Source of the DNA: Annona cherimola
Taxonomy: Eukaryota > Streptophyta > Magnoliopsida > Magnoliales > Annonaceae
Assembly (NCBI GenBank): GCA_030490835.1
Contig: CM059977.1
Span: forward strand, 19,821,335 to 19,885,334
Direction: 5' to 3'
DNA length: 64,000 nucleotides
The stretch's first letter is position 1. Every line of letters begins with the position of its first letter. The notes under the pieces were generated by a model. The model ran no database searches. It was not told the origin of the DNA and saw nothing but the letters and a program-made list of their open reading frames with translations. The position numbers and the translations under genes are program-made. This document shows, in pieces, positions 46,125-58,100 of the stretch.

Positions 46125-48762
46125 ATGAATTGGGAAGATATTTTCAAACCGAAGGATGGTGGGAATCCCCGAAAATCAATTACTAATAGTCCAAGTACTG
46201 CTTTCTTTCTCCCTCATAAATCATCCGGTCCAAAAACATACGTTTTCTTGCTTTTCATTTTAATTTCTCGCCGGTTTGTTGTTAGTAATGTGCCACACGT
46301 CTTGGATCTTTCCATCTAATTTAGGATGGTGGATATATTTTAGCCACTGTGGCCAACCCCCACAATCTTTTCGCTTGCAAAATCTATTGCTTCATGTGGT
46401 ATTGTTAATTAGCATGAAAGTGATCAGTCCTCTGATTAACTCTAGTAAAACTTAAACAGGTCCAATACCAGCAGTACAGAAGGTGTTGACTATCACCCAG
46501 GATGCAGGAGTCGTTCTAGCTGGCATTGGAAGAGATGTGAACGCCTCTGTATATACGTTCATCTTCGAAGGGTTTTGTTTTTACACTTTTCTGCTGATTC
46601 TGTGAACTTTGCTTAATTGGATTGTATTTAATTCCACGACCGTCCTTTTCATTCATGTGCCAATTCAATTAGCTTCAAAAGCTGGGAGGGATGAACATCA
46701 GTAAAGGGATTGGTGCAGGTATATTTGGTTTCTTCCAATATCAGACATTTAATTACCACTGAGTATGACAAAGCTTACTGGATTTGTTCTGTGTTATTTT
46801 ATTTATTATCAAGATTTTCTGTTTTTATTTATTATCGAGATTTAATTTAACAGATAAAGATGATCATATAACTCATTACATGGATTTTCACATATAGATC
46901 TAGTTACACCGTTTCGGCACTCTGTTTTTCCTCACCGTTTTTAAAGTCAAGATATTTTTTAATCAGATTTGACACTTTAACAATTCTATTGTGTTCATCA
47001 TGGATACCCAATTGATTAATTCCCATCTTAATGAAGCAGACTGACGTGTTGTCTTTATAGGCCTTGTCCCAAAACCTGGAATTGTGCGTCGAGTTCAATC
47101 TTCTTTTGGGGTATGTAAAATTCATTGCAACATGCATTTCAAAATCTCTGGCAATTAATTTGTTGACTCTGCTATTGAATTTCCAACTTACCCAACTAAT
47201 GATATTAACAGCAAGCTGTGTCGAAGATGATGATGAAGAATGGAGTAATGCCTGCCATTACTGAGCCTATACAAAGAGGCATCACAACGATTGCAAGCGT
47301 GACTGACGTGAAGCTTAAGAGCATTAGTGCTGCGAAATCAAAGTGGTTGGAAACTGCAAAAATCACCGTGTTTGATATAATAAGCTCTGGAAATCCGCCA
47401 GTGGAATCTATCGGTGAGTCGGTTGCCTTAAAAGACCTGGAGGGGCCTATTGCAAGCCGCATCAAGAAGGGAACTGGTGATTCCTTGCAGAATAAACCAG
47501 TATTGCAACATCAGGAAGAAGAGGAGGGAGGTGGCGAATTGGTATGTACAAATATGGACCAGTTTTCATAAAAATTTCAATGGAAATAATGGAGAAAAAC
47601 AGATAAAAAATAATGTGATGTGATAGAGAATAATGAATAAAAATAAAATAAATATATTTTCTAAAAATATTTTTTAAACTATTGAAACTACAAATAATAA
47701 ATTATTTCTAAATAAAAGTAAACTCGCTAAAAGAATAATGAATAAATATATTTTCTAAAAATATTTTTTAAACTATTGAAACTACAAATAATAAATTATT
47801 TCTAAATAAAAGTAAACTTGCTAAAAGTATTGGCGGTATGTAAGACAATTTTAACTTTGATGTGGAGGTTGATCTTGTTGATGTGCAATCGTATGCACTT
47901 GGATGCATTGAGCCTCAATACACCTAAGCGTCTTACACCTATTTTTTTATTTTTTTGAAATTTGTTTCATGAAGTTGTTAATTTAAATGCCACTGATTTT
48001 TAGAAATATGAAAAAATATTTAAAAATCTTCAAAAATGGTAAAAATTGATACACATGTTAAATACACTTAGATTAATAGTTATATAAAATTTTTTTTTAA
48101 AAAAATGGTTGTATGCACCTGATTGTATACAACTCCACCCCTATTTTGTTAGCCCAAGCTAAAAAATCCTTTTGAAAAGTTTTATTTTATTTTTTTATAA
48201 ACTTATTAATCTATATGTATGATGAAAATATATAAATTTTGTTTTAAATTTTTGAAGATCTACAAATATTTTTTAGATTTTTGAACACATGTACATGTTG
48301 TCATTTTTAATAGTGAATATTTTAAAATACCCTTATGTTCAAAAATAAAAAAATATATGTACATCAAAAATGTTAAAACTCAGCATATAAATTTAATATA
48401 CCTAAATTAAATACACTTGTTACACAAAGTAATAAAATCAAAGTTGAATTTTCATTAGTTTCTAAAAACCCACGAAATTATTTATTTATTTCTTCCCCAA
48501 ATTGTTGGCAAAATAATTACTCACACAATTTCAAACGAATCCATGCGCATGTTCTAAGACTAATAATGGATAAAATAATTTGTATGTCGCGTGAATTTAG
48601 GTGACCAAGTACGAGGAGACAATTGCAAAGTTGACCGAGGAGAACAAGAAATTGTGCAAGCTTCTTGAAGAGAAGGATCAAAACAAGATGAAAATCTGTC
48701 CTTATAATGACTGTCTTGATTGTCGTAGAAGGCAAAGAAAGACTCATAGACGTGCTTCATGA
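46125..48762 (+). CDS. unrecognised plant protein, six exons, C-terminal coiled coil
   Basis: I do not recognise this gene. Exons 46125-46194, 46460-46548, 46673-46718, 47061-47110, 47212-47541 and 48601-48762 all join in phase with GT-AG borders and give 248 residues with no internal stop, which argues for a real gene. In order: MNWEDIFKPK start; a Gly-rich part (AGVVLAGIGRDVNAS, 39-53; GGMNISKGIGAGLVPKPG, 58-75); KMMMKNGVMPAITEPIQRG with a longer amphipathic stretch (about 90-130); a Glu/Gly-rich linker (about 186-195); a Lys/Glu coiled coil with leucine spacing (196-220); and a basic, Cys-rich tail (CPYNDCLDC then RRRQRKTHRR). No signal peptide or membrane segment. The start is the first in-frame ATG. 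The last intron holds a tandem duplication and two hairpin repeats. Exon 1 is short and its donor (GTACTG) is weak, so it is the least certain. Confidence 0.65.
47627..47828 (+). repeat. about 100-bp tandem duplication in an intron
   Basis: Two near-identical copies (from 47627 and 47732) of a unit starting AGAATAATGAATAAA and holding AAACTATTGAAACTACAAAT. The first has a 7-8 bp insertion. It lies in the last intron of the unrecognised gene. Confidence 0.85.
47880..48135. mobile_element. hairpin MITE, family B copy 3
   Basis: Left GTATGCACTTGGATGCATTG, right GGTTGTATGCACCTGATTG, inner GGTAAAAATTGATACACATG and AAATACACTTAGATTAATAG, the last two almost identical to the citrate synthase intron copy at 63027. 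Confidence 0.7.
48165..48440. repeat. core-sharing hairpin repeat
   Basis: Shares the ordered core of the hairpin families (TATAAACTTATTAATCTATA, AAATACCCTTATGTTCAAAA, ATCAAAAATGTTAAAACTC, TTAATATACCTAAATTAAAT). Ends are unclear. Confidence 0.5.
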
Positions 48763-50004
48763 AGAGGAGCTAGCATCGTTCATACATACCAACACGGTTT
48801 AAGTTGTCCAATGTCCCAAGAAAATCCGCCTTGCAATTGCATGACTACAGTTCGATGTCAAACAAATTGCTTGCCTCAATGTAATATTTTTTAATATAAT
48901 TTCTTTGGCAATGTCAATTATACACGAATTGTTTTATTTCTTCCGATTTAATGTGGAGAAAGGTGTCCATTTTACTACCATATTTAATTGCTTACGACCA
49001 TATATTTTCGTGACTCGCCAAATGGATTGTTCTTAAAAAGTAAGATATAACATTAGAATACTCGAAAACAAATTAAATCGTCGTATCATAAGCTTTTTTC
49101 CTTGTATGCGGAGTAAGCTGTATAGATTGCAACATATTTTACAGATCATCAATACTTATAATTTTTAATATTTTTATATCTTGTTTAATTATTTCTAATA
49201 ATATTTTTTGATTTTCCATTCATTCTCTTATTATGTTCTATATTGAACTCTTAATGGATGTTTTTTCAAACTTCAGTTTAATATATGAAAATCAATTGAG
49301 TTGTTTTTCTTTTCTTTTATTATCTATTAGATTCACCATTAGATTATCTAAAATTACTTCATTTCTAATTCTATTTTTTTTATTTTATCATTTATTCACT
49401 TTAATAATTTCGTTTCTGCTATACTTATTATATATATATATATATGGTTCTTTAATTTTTAAAATTTCCACCTCATATAACGTAAATAATCTAATTGCTG
49501 TTTTATAAAATTTTTATTTTAATTTAGGCTGTGTTGGGTAAGGTGAAAATAAAAAATGTGATAAGGAATGCAAAAGGTTGGCATTCGCGCAACTCTCTGA
49601 TCGATTAAGTTAATAGGCCAATTAATTGAAAATTTAGTTAATAATAAAATAATTTATGATATTAATGGAAAAAAGAAAATAATTAAGAAGATGAATAATT
49701 ATTGAAAAATTAAATGTAACTTCAACCCGGGCCAGATTTGGTATGTAACAAAAAAATCGTATCTATAAGACTACAAGGTGTAAATGAGACGCAACTATTC
49801 GAAAAGGCTGTAATTATGCACATATAGAAGGTTTAGTACGCTCATTAAGAAGTATTGGATTTGAGACGCGGAATCAGTATACATATGGGACCGAAAATAT
49901 TAAAATTTTTCACATAATTAGAGGGCCCAGTTTGCGACATTCCCCAATTTCAAAAGAAAATAAAATGGCTTCCAAATGTAAAATTGCCAGGTCCACAGCC
50001 AACC
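48763..50004. other. gene-free stretch
   Basis: AT-rich; a short (AT)n run at about 49431-49445; a family C-like start (GGCTGTGTTGGGTAAGGTGA) at about 49529 without a matching end. No gene supported. Confidence 0.45.
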
Positions 50005-50029
50005 AAAACCCCTCCACCCGTGTCCACCA

Positions 50030-50160
50030 CATGATATTGCTGAGAAATTCTGTACAAATAATCTTCTAGCTATGAATTCAGTGAATTACGCCATCCCGAA
50101 CTCTTTTCAAAATGTGGGGGTCAGGTAGAGTTATTTCTTTTTATAAAAAAAAAAAAAAAA
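50030..50160 (+). mobile_element. short retroposed sequence with A-tail
   Basis: About 131 bp ending in an A-run (from about 50145) and bounded by 25-bp direct repeats, AAAACCCCTCCACCCGTGTC+CACCA (50005-50029) and AAAACCCCTCCACGCGTGTC+CAACA (50161-50185), which differ at two positions. Poly(A) plus long target duplications mark insertion by LINE machinery. The insert (ATGATATTGCTGAGAAATTC ... GGGGGTCAGGTAGAG) is not a SINE, tRNA or 5S sequence I recognise; it may be a truncated transcript 3' end. Confidence 0.7.
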
Positions 50161-50185
50161 AAAACCCCTCCACGCGTGTCCAACA

Positions 50186-51560
50186 AGCAAACTAATCTAT
50201 TCAAAGCGTAATAATAAAAGAGTCATAAAAAAAAAAAGCGTAATCATAAAGGAATATATTATATATGCCGGAACAAGTTCATGTGCAGCCTGACGCAGGC
50301 GCATTCCGTAGCTCTATCAGGCTTATTCCTGGCAAAATATTCTGAAGCGCTGGACCGGCAAACATGGGGGCTCTAGATAAGTAATAATATTGGCCAAGAG
50401 ATTTCTCATCCAAATTATTGCACAGCCGGTATATGAAATATTTTCATTTCCGGAGCACAGTTTAAAAAAAGTTCATCAGAATACAATTTATACGAAATTC
50501 ATCATGATAATGGGATCCACGTCCTAGACGGATTGGATATTCCACGTATGGGAGACGTGTGCCTGTCACGAAGTTGATGCATATGTTGCTGTTGTCCACC
50601 CGCTGTGCAATCATTTGTACCCGCAAACAAACACGTGCAGATATCCGGTCATGCCGCTTCGACTCGTGGCGCAGCAAAACGCGACCCAGCCGAAGACTTG
50701 ACTCGGCTTCTTCCAGAATTTTTGGATTTGCCCCTGACTTCTCGGTGCCCCTCTTTCATCTTTTGTCACTGTATACGAAGGTTGCCCCTGACTTCTCGGT
50801 GCCCCTCTTTCATCTTTTGTCACTGTATACGAAGGGTGCAAGTCGGGCCCATGAGACTTGAATTCACCTCAACCCTAACTTCAACTCTGTTTATAAAATT
50901 TCAATTTTAACCTCAATCCTATTTGTAAATCTCGACCCTAATCCTATTTTTCAAATTCGAGCTCGGATTGAATTTCGGGTTGACATTCTCCTATTAATAT
51001 GTCTTTGTTACTCATTCTATATATATAATTTTTATCACAAACCTATTGTATAAAAAAGTTTAAAAAATAATTTATTATACGAAAGCAAGAAAAATTCAAA
51101 TACCGCTTAAGAGTATAAAGAAGAAAACCTATTTTGAGCATTCTCTTTGTATTAAGTAGAATAATAGCTATATTTTTTAGAACGTAAAAGTACAACCGTT
51201 TTCTATTCAGCAATTTAACACCAATATCACAATTATATACATCAATATTATCATTCGATTGTAAGATAAACCTTATCGTATCAATTGCAATAAAATAAAA
51301 TCATCCAAAAACCATAAAATATCAAGTCGAATAAGATTATATTAATTCAAGCATCCAACTGCAAATCACAACATCTAAGTTAACTCCAAGCCTACAACAC
51401 ACGTTTTAAGTTCGAATAACCAAATTACAACAAACATTACAACACAATAGAAATAAACATTTTTATTTTCCATTGTTGTCTTCGTTGCCCTTGTCTTGCA
51501 TTATTTCCAGTGCTATGAACTTATTTGAGGGCAATCTGAATAATCCACTACAGCATACTA
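50186..51560. other. gene-free stretch
   Basis: Holds the 54-bp tandem described separately. After about 50880 the words AACCCTAACTTCAA and ACCTCAATCCTATTTG recur, perhaps an old element end. No gene supported. Confidence 0.45.
50728..50835 (+). repeat. perfect 54-bp tandem duplication
   Basis: Two identical 54-bp units, each starting TTGCCCCTGACTTCTCGGTG and ending TGTATACGAAGG. The perfect identity in an otherwise diverged region points to a recent event. Unit length is a multiple of three, but no convincing gene is read through it. Confidence 0.92.
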
Positions 51561-51614
51561 TATTTCCACATCTGCTTTTTAAGATGCGAAGTCATCAAGG
51601 TTTCAATCTTGCAG

Positions 51615-52670
51615 GAGCGTGAAGAAGAATCAAAGAGGCTGGTACTACAAAAAATTGCTAAAGAGGCCGAACAAAAAAGACTGCAATCTGAGTATAGCAA
51701 AAGGGAAGAGCAGAGAATACGTAGGGAAATTGAAGAAAGAGAATTGGAGGAAGCCCAAGCCTTACTTCAGGAAGCTGAGAAGTGCAGTAAGAAGAAAGGA
51801 AAGAAGCCCGTTATTGAAGGAGTGGGTTTTATATATTTTTTTCTTGAATATTTTGCTTACCAGTTGTGGTGTGTTTCCATCCAAGGATATATTGGTGCCT
51901 CCAAAATAAGTTTTCCGATATATCAAGTGGACATATCCTTGAGATTCCTGAAGTCATCGCTACAAGAGATAATGTTAGGAGATATTTGCATTATGATTAT
52001 GGAGCACCACATTAGGTAGTTTCTTTCATGTAGCTAGTGCAATGTATTGAATAGAAAACTAATTTTTTTATGATGATGCAAAAAAGAAACAGAGCATAGT
52101 TGCTGATGTGAGAAACCTCCTTGGGGTATATAGAAGCGAAAATCTTTTTAATGAGAATGTTGTCGATTTTTGAATTATCTAGGAAAACATAAAAATTCCA
52201 AAATACAATGTGCTAGGTCGACTTATAACCAAATCCAACTTTAGGTGAAGTAGTGCAATTTGTTGTTGTATGATTAGCACACTGAAAATATTTTTGTTAC
52301 CAATATATTATTTAAACTCTTTTGACAAATGTAACAGATACATTAGTGAAAATTGTTGGTTGAAAGCCAAATGAAGTTCTACTTATCCAGGATTCTGCCT
52401 AATCAATTGAATAAACTAGCGCCACTTCATATTAGGCTTTAGAATGATTTTATCTTGTTCTTTGTTTATTGACAAAGATAGCCCTCTAATGGTTTTGCTT
52501 GGACTTGTTTCTATGCATAACAAATTTTCACGTGTTTAATTTATGTCTTTTAGGAAAAGGTGACTGAACAGACTTTGATGGAGTTAGCCTTGAGCAAACA
52601 GCTCAGGGAGTGCTAGGAAATGGAAATGAAACTGCAGAAGCTTGCCAAAACAATGGATTATTTGGAAACG
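51615..52670 (+). pseudogene. unprocessed fragment of eIF3 subunit A gene
   Basis: Two exons of the translation initiation factor eIF3a lie here with intron and splice sites intact. The first, 51615-51822, follows a good acceptor (CAATCTTGCAG) and encodes EREEESKRLVLQKIAKEAEQ through the KKKGKKPVIEG end. The second starts at 52556 after TTTTAG and encodes EKVTEQTLMELALSKQLRE, then EMEMKLQKLAKTMDYLE to about 52667. Between LRE and EME the expected Arg-Gln codons read TGC TAG, a stop. Similarity ends abruptly after TMDYLE, where unrelated GC-rich DNA begins. No upstream eIF3a domains (PCI) are near. This is a genomic segment copy, not a retrocopy, and is non-functional. Compare eIF3a, normally about 950-1000 residues in plants. 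Confidence 0.88.
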
Positions 52671-53194
52671 GCCGCTGGGTAGGGATAGTCGGTAGGGAGA
52701 AAGCGGCCGAGACAGAGGCTCCGGGAGCCTAAGATAGAGGCCGGGACAGAGGCGCTAGGAGCCCGGACAAAAGGCCGCACGGTGGCGCGAGAAAAGAACT
52801 CGTCAACTCGCTAGGGACAGAGGTGTCGGGAGGCGTAAGCCCTGGACAGAGGTCTCGCAATGACGCGAGAAGAGAGCTATGAGCTTGTTAGGGTTCAGGA
52901 ACAGGAAGGAAGAAAGGAAAAGCCGGGAACGGGAAGAAGGGCCAAATTTTGAAAAATCCGTTGTCGACCTGTCGTGCGTCAGCTGATATATGATATATTA
53001 TAATAAAATATTTATATTATATTAATAGAATCTCGGGTTCGGGTTTACAGGGCGCGGGTTTACCTGAACCCAAAATGAGAATAGTTAGAATTCGGTCCGG
53101 GTTCGAGCTGAACAATGCTAAGTTTCAGCAATACTTATTCTCGGGTTCGGCGGGCCGCATTTGCGCCGAACCCGACCCAAGTTGCACCCCTACT
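52671..53194. mobile_element. possible element fragment abutting the eIF3a copy
   Basis: GC-rich first half with imperfect repeats of GGACAGAGG/GAGACAGAGGC and GGCGCGAGAA/GACGCGAGAAG, then TCGGGTTCGGGTTTACAGG words. The right end GACCCAAGTTGCACCCCTAC looks like a hAT-type terminus (complement GTAGGGGTGCAAC). No matching left end was found, so it may be truncated. Confidence 0.35.
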
Positions 53195-53659
53195 ATATAC
53201 GGGACAAGTGGGATGAAATTCATGACGAGCCAATGATATTAACAAAACTACCATTTGCTCATGTTGATTGTCCACTGCCACATGATATTAGTTTTTTTTA
53301 TCAAATACCAAAAAGCAATCATCAAGAGTTGGATTGTGACTCATTTACTGCATCATATTAAATTAGATAATTTTTAGAGTAAAAAATTAGATAAATTTTG
53401 AACTTGAGAAATAGTTACAATATTCATAATCCGATTTTTAAATTGATGAAACTAAATTTGATGAAAATACTTTGAATAATTATAGATATAAATGTTGTAT
53501 AATTTTATAATAGCATAAAAAAGAATAACAGTAATTATGGAACTAGCGTAAAATATACGGTTAAAACGTTAAAAAAAAATTTGTGGTGGGTGTGGTTTAT
53601 AGAAAGTAAGCCGTCGCCTGGCTATTAATAAATAGCACGCCAGATAAATCTGTCGAGAG
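53195..53659. other. gene-free stretch
   Basis: A short open frame (to 53361, ending DCDSFTASY) is unrecognised. The rest is AT-rich. Confidence 0.4.
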
Positions 53660-54806
53660 TAGGGGTGTTAACGGATTGGGTTGAACGGGTTGGAGCCTAA
53701 TCCTAATCCTAACCCATTTAATATATCTCAACCCTAATCCGTTTATTAAACAATTTAAAAAACTTCAATCCTAACCTATTTACAACCCATTTAATAAACA
53801 GGTTAACGGGTTGTTAACGGATTGTGTTTTTTACTAATTTTAATGCTAAAAACTTCGATAGAGTCTGTAAAATTAAATAAATTAAATAACTTGAAGTAAC
53901 ATACCCGATTTGCCGAGTCTTCGTGCATGCGGCGCCACAGATCTGAAGGTCGCAACGTGCCAACATCTGCCGAGTCTTCATACGTGTGACGATAGATCAA
54001 AAGTCGTGGTAGGTGCCGACTGCCGACGTCTGCCGAGTGCCAAATATGACGCCTGTTCCTTTGTAGTTTGCAGGCAAGACGTTCGACGACTCAACGGACT
54101 GGAGAGGTACACAATGGCGAGAGGAGGAGGCGAGCTAGCCTTTCCAATGGCGAGTAAGAGAAGAGAGGATAAAAGAGAGAAAGGACGACGAAAAGAACCA
54201 GCATAGTCCACATATCGATGACAATCAAGAAGCGAGAACCAGAGCGAGCAAGAGAGAAAAAGGAGAAAAGGAGTGGGCGTGAGAGACACTCTATGCTCTT
54301 GAACAATGCTCTGATTGATGTAATTGCAGCATTAAATGCAATTCATTTATTTGTATATGGCTTTGTTGACAACGCAGTGCAGCGCAGTTGTCATGGGTCG
54401 TTGAGCGGGGGAGTCAAAAGCAATTGGTGCTTTTGTAGAAGGGGTCCCAACTATGAAATATGACTATGCGTGCGGCGGCAAATCCAAGAGAACTTCAAAT
54501 CTCAGTCTCAGCTGCGACTGTAGAAGTTAACATCATACGCGAGAGCTGGGCGGGTAGAGTGCCGAGAGCGGAAAGCCGGGAATCGACTAAATTTATATAT
54601 AATTATATATAATATATTATAAATGGGTTATACGGATTGGACGGGTTGCAAAGTCTCAACTCTAATTCGTTTATTTAATTAAATGGTTAAATGGCTTGAC
54701 GGATCATAGCTACTTTATTCAAAAATTTCAACCCAAATTCATTTATTAACGGGTTGAACGAGCGGATTAACGGATTGACATTCACCATTAGCACCCCTAT
54801 TTGAGG
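53660..54806. mobile_element. hAT-like non-autonomous element with GC-rich insert
   Basis: Left end TAGGGGTGTTAACGGATTGG and right end GACATTCACCATTAGCACCC+CTA are inverted. The flanking 8-mers GTCGAGAG and TTTGAGGG match at 5 positions, so a target duplication is only suggested. Subterminal zones repeat AACGGGTTG and AACGGATTG. The middle (about 53890-54560) is GC-rich, with a partly repeated TGCCGAGTCTTC block and purine-rich GAGAGGAGG sequence; it holds no intact gene and may be captured DNA. It ends about 380 bp before the citrate synthase ATG. Confidence 0.55.
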
Positions 54807-55188
54807 GTCACAGGAAAGCCGAGTTCGACTCTCCTTCCGCTTTCAGAATTATAGACGTATTCAACCCTCAGATTTTTCAACGTGTTCACTTTCTCTTTCT
54901 CTCTTCCAAAAGGTTCGGCTCCTACTCATTCCCGTTTATGTTTACCTTTTTGAGAATTTTTTGAATTGATTCTTAACAGCGAAAACGAATGTCAGAACTC
55001 AGAAGATTTATTTAATCAGAGAACTTCTTTGTTGTCATCTTACTTAGCTAGTAAGGAGAAGAGAGAGTGCAGAAGAGGAGAAGAGATTGATTTTTTCCCT
55101 CTGTTTCTCCCGAAACCCTAGTTTGGTATCTCAATCCTCTGCCTGGTGTCTGTATTTGGTCTCGCTGAGAATCGTGATCTGAGGAAAC
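54807..55188 (+). promoter_or_regulatory. citrate synthase promoter and 5' leader
   Basis: A CT-rich patch (CACTTTCTCTTTCTCTCTTC) at about 54888-54907 and GA-rich leader sequence (GGAGAAGAGAGAGTGCAGAA) at about 55055-55074 precede the ATG. No clear TATA box, as often for housekeeping genes. Only about 380 bp separate the ATG from the transposon end. Confidence 0.4.
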
Positions 55189-58100
55189 ATGTCTTTCTTC
55201 CGAAGCATTTCTGCGTTGTCGAGGCTCCGTTCTCGTGCCGTAAGTTGCCGGATCCTGTGTCTGTTCAGTGGAGTCCTGAAAGAACTTATTCAGGAAATGA
55301 AATGCGGATTTCGAATGAGTTTGACTTTGCTTGTGGAATCTTGTCGTGGTGCCGCAGGTGCAGGAGACGTCTCTCTTGAATGGTTCTGTCAGATGGTTGC
55401 AAATGCAAAGTTCATCTGATCTTGTGAGATTTGGTTTCTTACTTTTCTACTTTTGAATGTAAGAAGAATTTACGGACTTAGGAGTGGTCGACAGTCGTAA
55501 TTTGAAGTTAATTTTTTTTTGCTCGGGCCAGTGATAGTCAGTGGTGGGCACGATCACCTTGCAACGATTCTCACATCCTGTGTGAATAGGATTACTGGCC
55601 CTTCTTGGAAATCTACCATCCGATTATTATGACAACGAAGGAATGTCGACTGAAATCGTTGTTTGTGGGGCTCTTTGGTCTGGACAGCTGAGATTTTGGT
55701 CTTAGTCGTAGCAGATGCAGAGCTAAACAAATGGCTGAAATTTGATCGTTCATGTACCGATGTTCTGAATTTCTAGTTGTCAGATTTTTTTGCTTGTTTC
55801 AATTATGCTGATCGTAATTTTCCTTTTGTAGGATCTTCGTGCACAATTGAAGGACTTGATCCCAGAACAGCAGGTTTGTGTTGGCTGTTTCAGCTGCAGT
55901 AGTCTTTTCGTGATCCTTCTGAGGCTTGGGTATGGGTCCGTGGGGTTTGTGTACGCAGGTTATAGTTACCAATCATGTATATAATTTATGTTCTACTCAT
56001 GATTTAATAGCTTTATGAAAGCGCAGCTATCCATATGGACCCATTTCAGAACAGATTTTGCCAACCTAAGAGTAGCACACTGAAGAAAGAAAGGGAAGAT
56101 AAAAGAGCAATTTAATGGGGTCTAATAGCATACAATTTTTACATATCTGTAGCTTTACAGATTCGATTCACTGAAGTTACTTCAGCCTTTCAACCATAGT
56201 TCTGTTTGCAGGAAAATTTTGCACAAATATGTAATTTACCTAAATGTAGGATAACTACAGTGGTTGTCCATTTAATGATCCAATGCAATTTTGATTTCAA
56301 GGCATATGAATGGAAGTGTTGGCAAAATAGTGGGTTTTTTCCTGACCCTCAGGCTCAGTTTGGTTGGACATTTTTTTTTAAAAAATATAATGTATTCCTC
56401 CATGAATACACTGTACACAAGTTACCAAGACTTGCCAAAAAATTGATTGCCAGATGGTAGATCATTATTAATCTACTCATATATGTTTCTGTAATTTTTC
56501 AAGCATTTCTAAATAGTAAACTGCTTGAGTCTGGTTGTTGGATTGGATAATCGGCAAAGCCAGAGACTTAGGTCTTGTCATAGGACATCAACATGGAAAT
56601 TCCTTTCTGTTTCTATTTATACTTAAATAGTTGTAGTTAATTCATATTGTTTTGTTTCAGGATCGTCTAAAGAAGCTGAAATCAGAACATGGGAAGGTTC
56701 AACTAGGGAACATTACAGTTGACATGGTAAAGATAATTGTATTTCATACTTTTATTGTTATCTTATTTTGCATCTTCATCATCTTTGCAAGAATCAATAA
56801 TGATAGCTATCAGCATTAATGTTACTTTCGGCTACTTTTGGAGAAAAAAGTGACCTATTTTTTATGCTAGATAATGACTTATCTTGATTCAGCATTGTCA
56901 CAATGAATTGTCTGTGGTTTGTAACCTTAAAGGTACTTGGTGGGATGAGAGGCATGACAGGATTGCTTTGGGAAACCTCATTACTTGATCCTGACGAGGT
57001 ACATTGTCCGTTTAGTTTTACTGCTTAGTTTTAATTCTTTTATAATGATATTTCAGACTCCAAAAGTCCAACTGCATCTCCGATTAGCATCATCATCATC
57101 ATCATAAGCCATTTCCCACCTAGGTGGGGTTGGCTGCATCTCTGATTAGCATATGAAATAGAAATTGCGAAATTAATTTTGTTTCTTTGGGGTATTCCAA
57201 AAAGGTAGACGAGTTATTCCTTTTATTTTAAATGCACAGACACGTATATTCTGATTTGATTGTCAGAGAACATACTGTATGATCCTCAGGGAATCCGCTT
57301 TAGGGGTCTTTCAATTCCTGAATGTCAGAAGGTTTTACCAGCTGCACATCCTGGGGGAGAGCCATTGCCTGAAGGACTTCTATGGTTGCTTTTAACTGGG
57401 AAGGTGACAGTCAATTTCGTTGTATAGTCTTTAATGACTTTGATGTTCTATGTTTGTTGTCAATCTACATGTCATATATTCAAAGATAGTCTGGAAAGAA
57501 GATGATTTATTTGCTTCGTGGAAGTTTGTGTGCATTTGTGGTACTGTTTAATCCTATATTGACTGTGTTTATGTGCAACGAGAGAACTTTCTTTTGTTCT
57601 CTTGTTATTTTAACATGTTTCTGCTGTCTATTTGATGGCTGAAACTCATTCACAGATGACAGAACTTCATATGAAAATGATAGTGAACATTAGCGTCTAT
57701 CACATGGCACGCTTGCACCATCTATGAGTAATTAATTGCATACTGTACACCACCATGCACATTTTCACGAAATTTGACTCTTTAGATGTCCTTAGACTTG
57801 CCAATGTGAATGCTTGACTTAATGCTTTGGAATCCATACATATCTGAATATTTTACTATGGAAGGTATCAACTAATCTGTCAATTTGGTTGATCCTACTT
57901 ACAGTGCTTGAGTCATTAGGCCATGCATATGTTTGTCTCAAGAATAAGTTGGAAAATGAATAAACATGGAATATCTTCAATTGCTGTAGTTATCAAATGA
58001 GTCCCTTTAAACATTTAATGGATATCGAGGCAGAATGTATTTTCATATTATTTATTGATCATCATTCTGCATATTGGAATTTTATTACATATAACCCAAT

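Noticed and set aside
53161..53361. 66-codon frame downstream of the eIF3a fragment as a further eIF3a exon
   Set aside because: The translation does not resemble eIF3a and starts inside element-like sequence.
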